Source: CAZKNF01 sp964554105
GTDB lineage: Bacteria; Bacteroidota; Rhodothermia; Rhodothermales; VXPQ01
NCBI GenBank assembly: GCA_964554105.1
Contig: CAZKNF010000112.1
Coordinates: 1 to 7,109, forward strand
Reading direction: 5' to 3'
Length of the DNA: 7,109 nucleotides
Shown: positions 6,355-7,109 of the stretch, piece by piece
Layout of the letters: each line of letters opens with the position of its first letter
Numbering within the stretch: position 1 is the first letter of the stretch
Made by a program: the position numbers and the translations under genes
The notes under the pieces: model-generated
What the model was told of the DNA's origin: nothing
The model's database searches: none
What the model saw: the letters and a program-made list of their open reading frames with translations, nothing else

Positions 6355-6361
6355 AAAGGAG
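6355..6361 (+). promoter_or_regulatory. Strong Shine-Dalgarno for the Leu-triplet protein
   Basis: AAAGGAG ends 3 nt before ATG 6365. It is the only textbook ribosome binding site in the window. It fixes the start and supports the downstream frame as a real gene, probably well translated. Confidence 0.7.
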
Positions 6362-6364
6362 ATC

Positions 6365-6928
6365 ATGGCGATCGATCACGATAGATTACAGATGGTTCTG
6401 CTCCGCACGCTCGGCGTTCTGCTCATTGCCGTGGGGGTCACGATAACCGCACAGCACGTGCGGAGCGAGGCCGGCGACGCGTTCCGATTCGTGAAGGCGC
6501 TCGCAGCCGGCGACGCCGACGCTTTTGAAGCAGGCGGTGAGCTGCACAAGGTGGTTGAGCTGCGCGCGCTGGCTGAGCTGCACGCATTGGCTGAGCGGCA
6601 TGAAGTAGAGGCGCTGCATGAGCTCAGCGAATTGGCTGAACTCGCTGAGCTGCGTACGTTGCGCGAGTTGGAAGAGCTGGAGCAGCTCGGTCAGTTGGGA
6701 GAGCTCGGAGAGCTAGGTGCTTTCGAGGAGCTGCGCCAGCTTCGAGAGCGGCGCGCGGAAGGTCCGCATCGCCACGGCGTGGAGAATCCGCCTGATGCTC
6801 CGGCAGCTCCGAAGCCGCCGCCGGCGCCGCGGCCGCCGAAGGCATGGACGGACTGGATCCCGATGCCGCCTCCTCCCCCCGCTCCGGCAGGTTCGGCCGC
6901 GCCTTTTTCCTTCTCTTTCGGCATCTAA
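6365..6928 (+). CDS. Unrecognised leucine-triplet-repeat protein with N-terminal hydrophobic segment and Pro-rich tail
   Basis: A 187-residue protein that I cannot assign to a family. Residues about 10-29 (MVLLRTLGVLLIAVGVTITA) are a signal peptide or membrane anchor, so the rest is probably outside the cytoplasm. Residues 60-126 carry a strict period of three: positions 60, 63, 66 and so on to 126 are Leu at 19 of 23, the exceptions being V63, R78, V81 and F120. Glu usually precedes the Leu (AEL, REL, GEL), and the third position is often Ala, Arg, His or Gly. Leu and Glu codons vary among copies (CTG, CTC, TTG, CTA; GAG, GAA), so the pattern seems held at protein level rather than being a fresh DNA repeat. 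A basic/His patch (129-137) leads to a Pro-rich region (142-176) containing KAWTDWIPMPPPPPAP. The end APFSFSFGI alternates Phe. A strong ribosome binding site supports the ATG. A structural or envelope role is possible, but no function is claimed. Confidence 0.8.
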   Translation: MAIDHDRLQMVLLRTLGVLLIAVGVTITAQHVRSEAGDAFRFVKALAAGDADAFEAGGELHKVVELRALAELHALAERHEVEALHELSELAELAELRTLRELEELEQLGQLGELGELGAFEELRQLRERRAEGPHRHGVENPPDAPAAPKPPPAPRPPKAWTDWIPMPPPPPAPAGSAAPFSFSFGI

Positions 6929-6980
6929 GGGCCGTTGATAAATTCCGCATTTCCGCGTTGCACTCCTCGCGGCTCACTGC

Positions 6981-6998
6981 GGCGTACGTAAGTACGCC
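6981..6998. repeat. Perfect hairpin inside the MITE-like element
   Basis: GGCGTACGTAAGTACGCC has 7-bp perfect arms and a GTAA loop, so a transcript would fold into a stable stem with a short loop. It sits 53 bp past the stop of the Leu-triplet gene and could act as its transcript 3' end, although no U-run follows. Confidence 0.7.
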
Positions 6999-7039
6999 TC
7001 ATTCGCCACTTGTCGCGCGCCTTGATCTGCACAATTTCT

Positions 7040-7087
7040 CTTCCGGCCCTGTCTTCTTCCGGCCCTGTCTTCTTCCGGCCCTGTCTT
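7040..7087. repeat. Three perfect copies of a 16-bp tandem repeat
   Basis: CTTCCGGCCCTGTCTT is repeated head to tail without mismatch at 7040-7055, 7056-7071 and 7072-7087. The absence of divergence suggests recent slippage, so copy number may vary between strains. It lies within the MITE-like element next to its right terminal repeat. Confidence 0.9.
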
Positions 7088-7109
7088 TAAATTCTTCAAC
7101 AGGCTCCCA

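Larger units (their letters stand above)
6929..7108. mobile_element. MITE-like non-coding repeat element
   Basis: About 180 bp that starts immediately after the preceding TAA stop and has imperfect terminal inverted repeats: GGGCCGTTGATAAATT at the left end, and GGGAGCCTGTTGAAGAAT reading inward from the right end on the minus strand (shared core GCC-GTTGA-AATT with small gaps). Inside are a perfect hairpin (6981-6998) and a triplicated 16-bp unit. No transposase or credible ORF is present. The layout resembles miniature inverted-repeat elements mobilised in trans; the CTGTTGAA-type end also recalls several insertion-sequence ends, from memory only. Target-site duplications cannot be tested because the window stops 1 bp after the right end. 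Confidence 0.5.

Noticed and set aside
7040..7087. CRISPR array
   Set aside because: The 16-bp units abut directly without spacers and no cas genes are present, so this is a plain tandem repeat.

Overview
This is a GC-rich bacterial chromosomal segment with a small sugar-handling cluster at its centre. Multi-heme-free c-type cytochrome/PQQ chemistry, export signals and a lipoprotein-type mutarotase point to a Gram-negative, respiring organism. Most genes lack a clear Shine-Dalgarno sequence, which would fit the Bacteroidota/Rhodothermota side of the tree, but that assignment is only a guess from style. No rRNA, tRNA, CRISPR array, phage gene or transposase was seen.

Left part, minus strand: a complete 84-residue coiled-coil plus transmembrane protein (1-255), then a PQQ-dependent aldose sugar dehydrogenase with a fused N-terminal cytochrome c domain (366-1823). 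A GC-rich stem-loop lies between them. The dehydrogenase diverges from the next cluster across a roughly 230-bp control region that contains an AT-rich patch.

Middle, plus strand: galM (aldose 1-epimerase with a lipoprotein-like signal), a Na+/galactose-type symporter closely resembling Vibrio SglT, and galK (galactokinase). galM and the symporter overlap by 4 bases (ATGA). galK follows 39 bp later from a GTG start, and a 17-bp-period tandem duplication spans the symporter stop codon. Together the genes suggest a route in which the exported mutarotase equilibrates sugar anomers outside the inner membrane, the symporter imports galactose (or a similar hexose) with Na+, and GalK phosphorylates it. 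The divergent dehydrogenase could instead oxidise aldoses in the periplasm and pass electrons to its own heme. galT and galE are not in the window.

Right part: a 273-bp intergenic region holds possible alternative hairpins, a perfect 21-bp tandem duplication and a 15-bp operator-like palindrome. It precedes a 187-residue protein with an unusually strong ribosome binding site. This protein has an N-terminal hydrophobic segment, a leucine-every-third-residue repeat (19 Leu in 23 consecutive triplet positions), and a proline-rich tail ending in alternating Phe residues. I do not recognise its family, and it is the most likely novel item here. Directly after its stop codon is a roughly 180-bp MITE-like non-coding element with imperfect terminal inverted repeats, an internal perfect hairpin and three perfect copies of a 16-bp repeat; it runs to the window edge.
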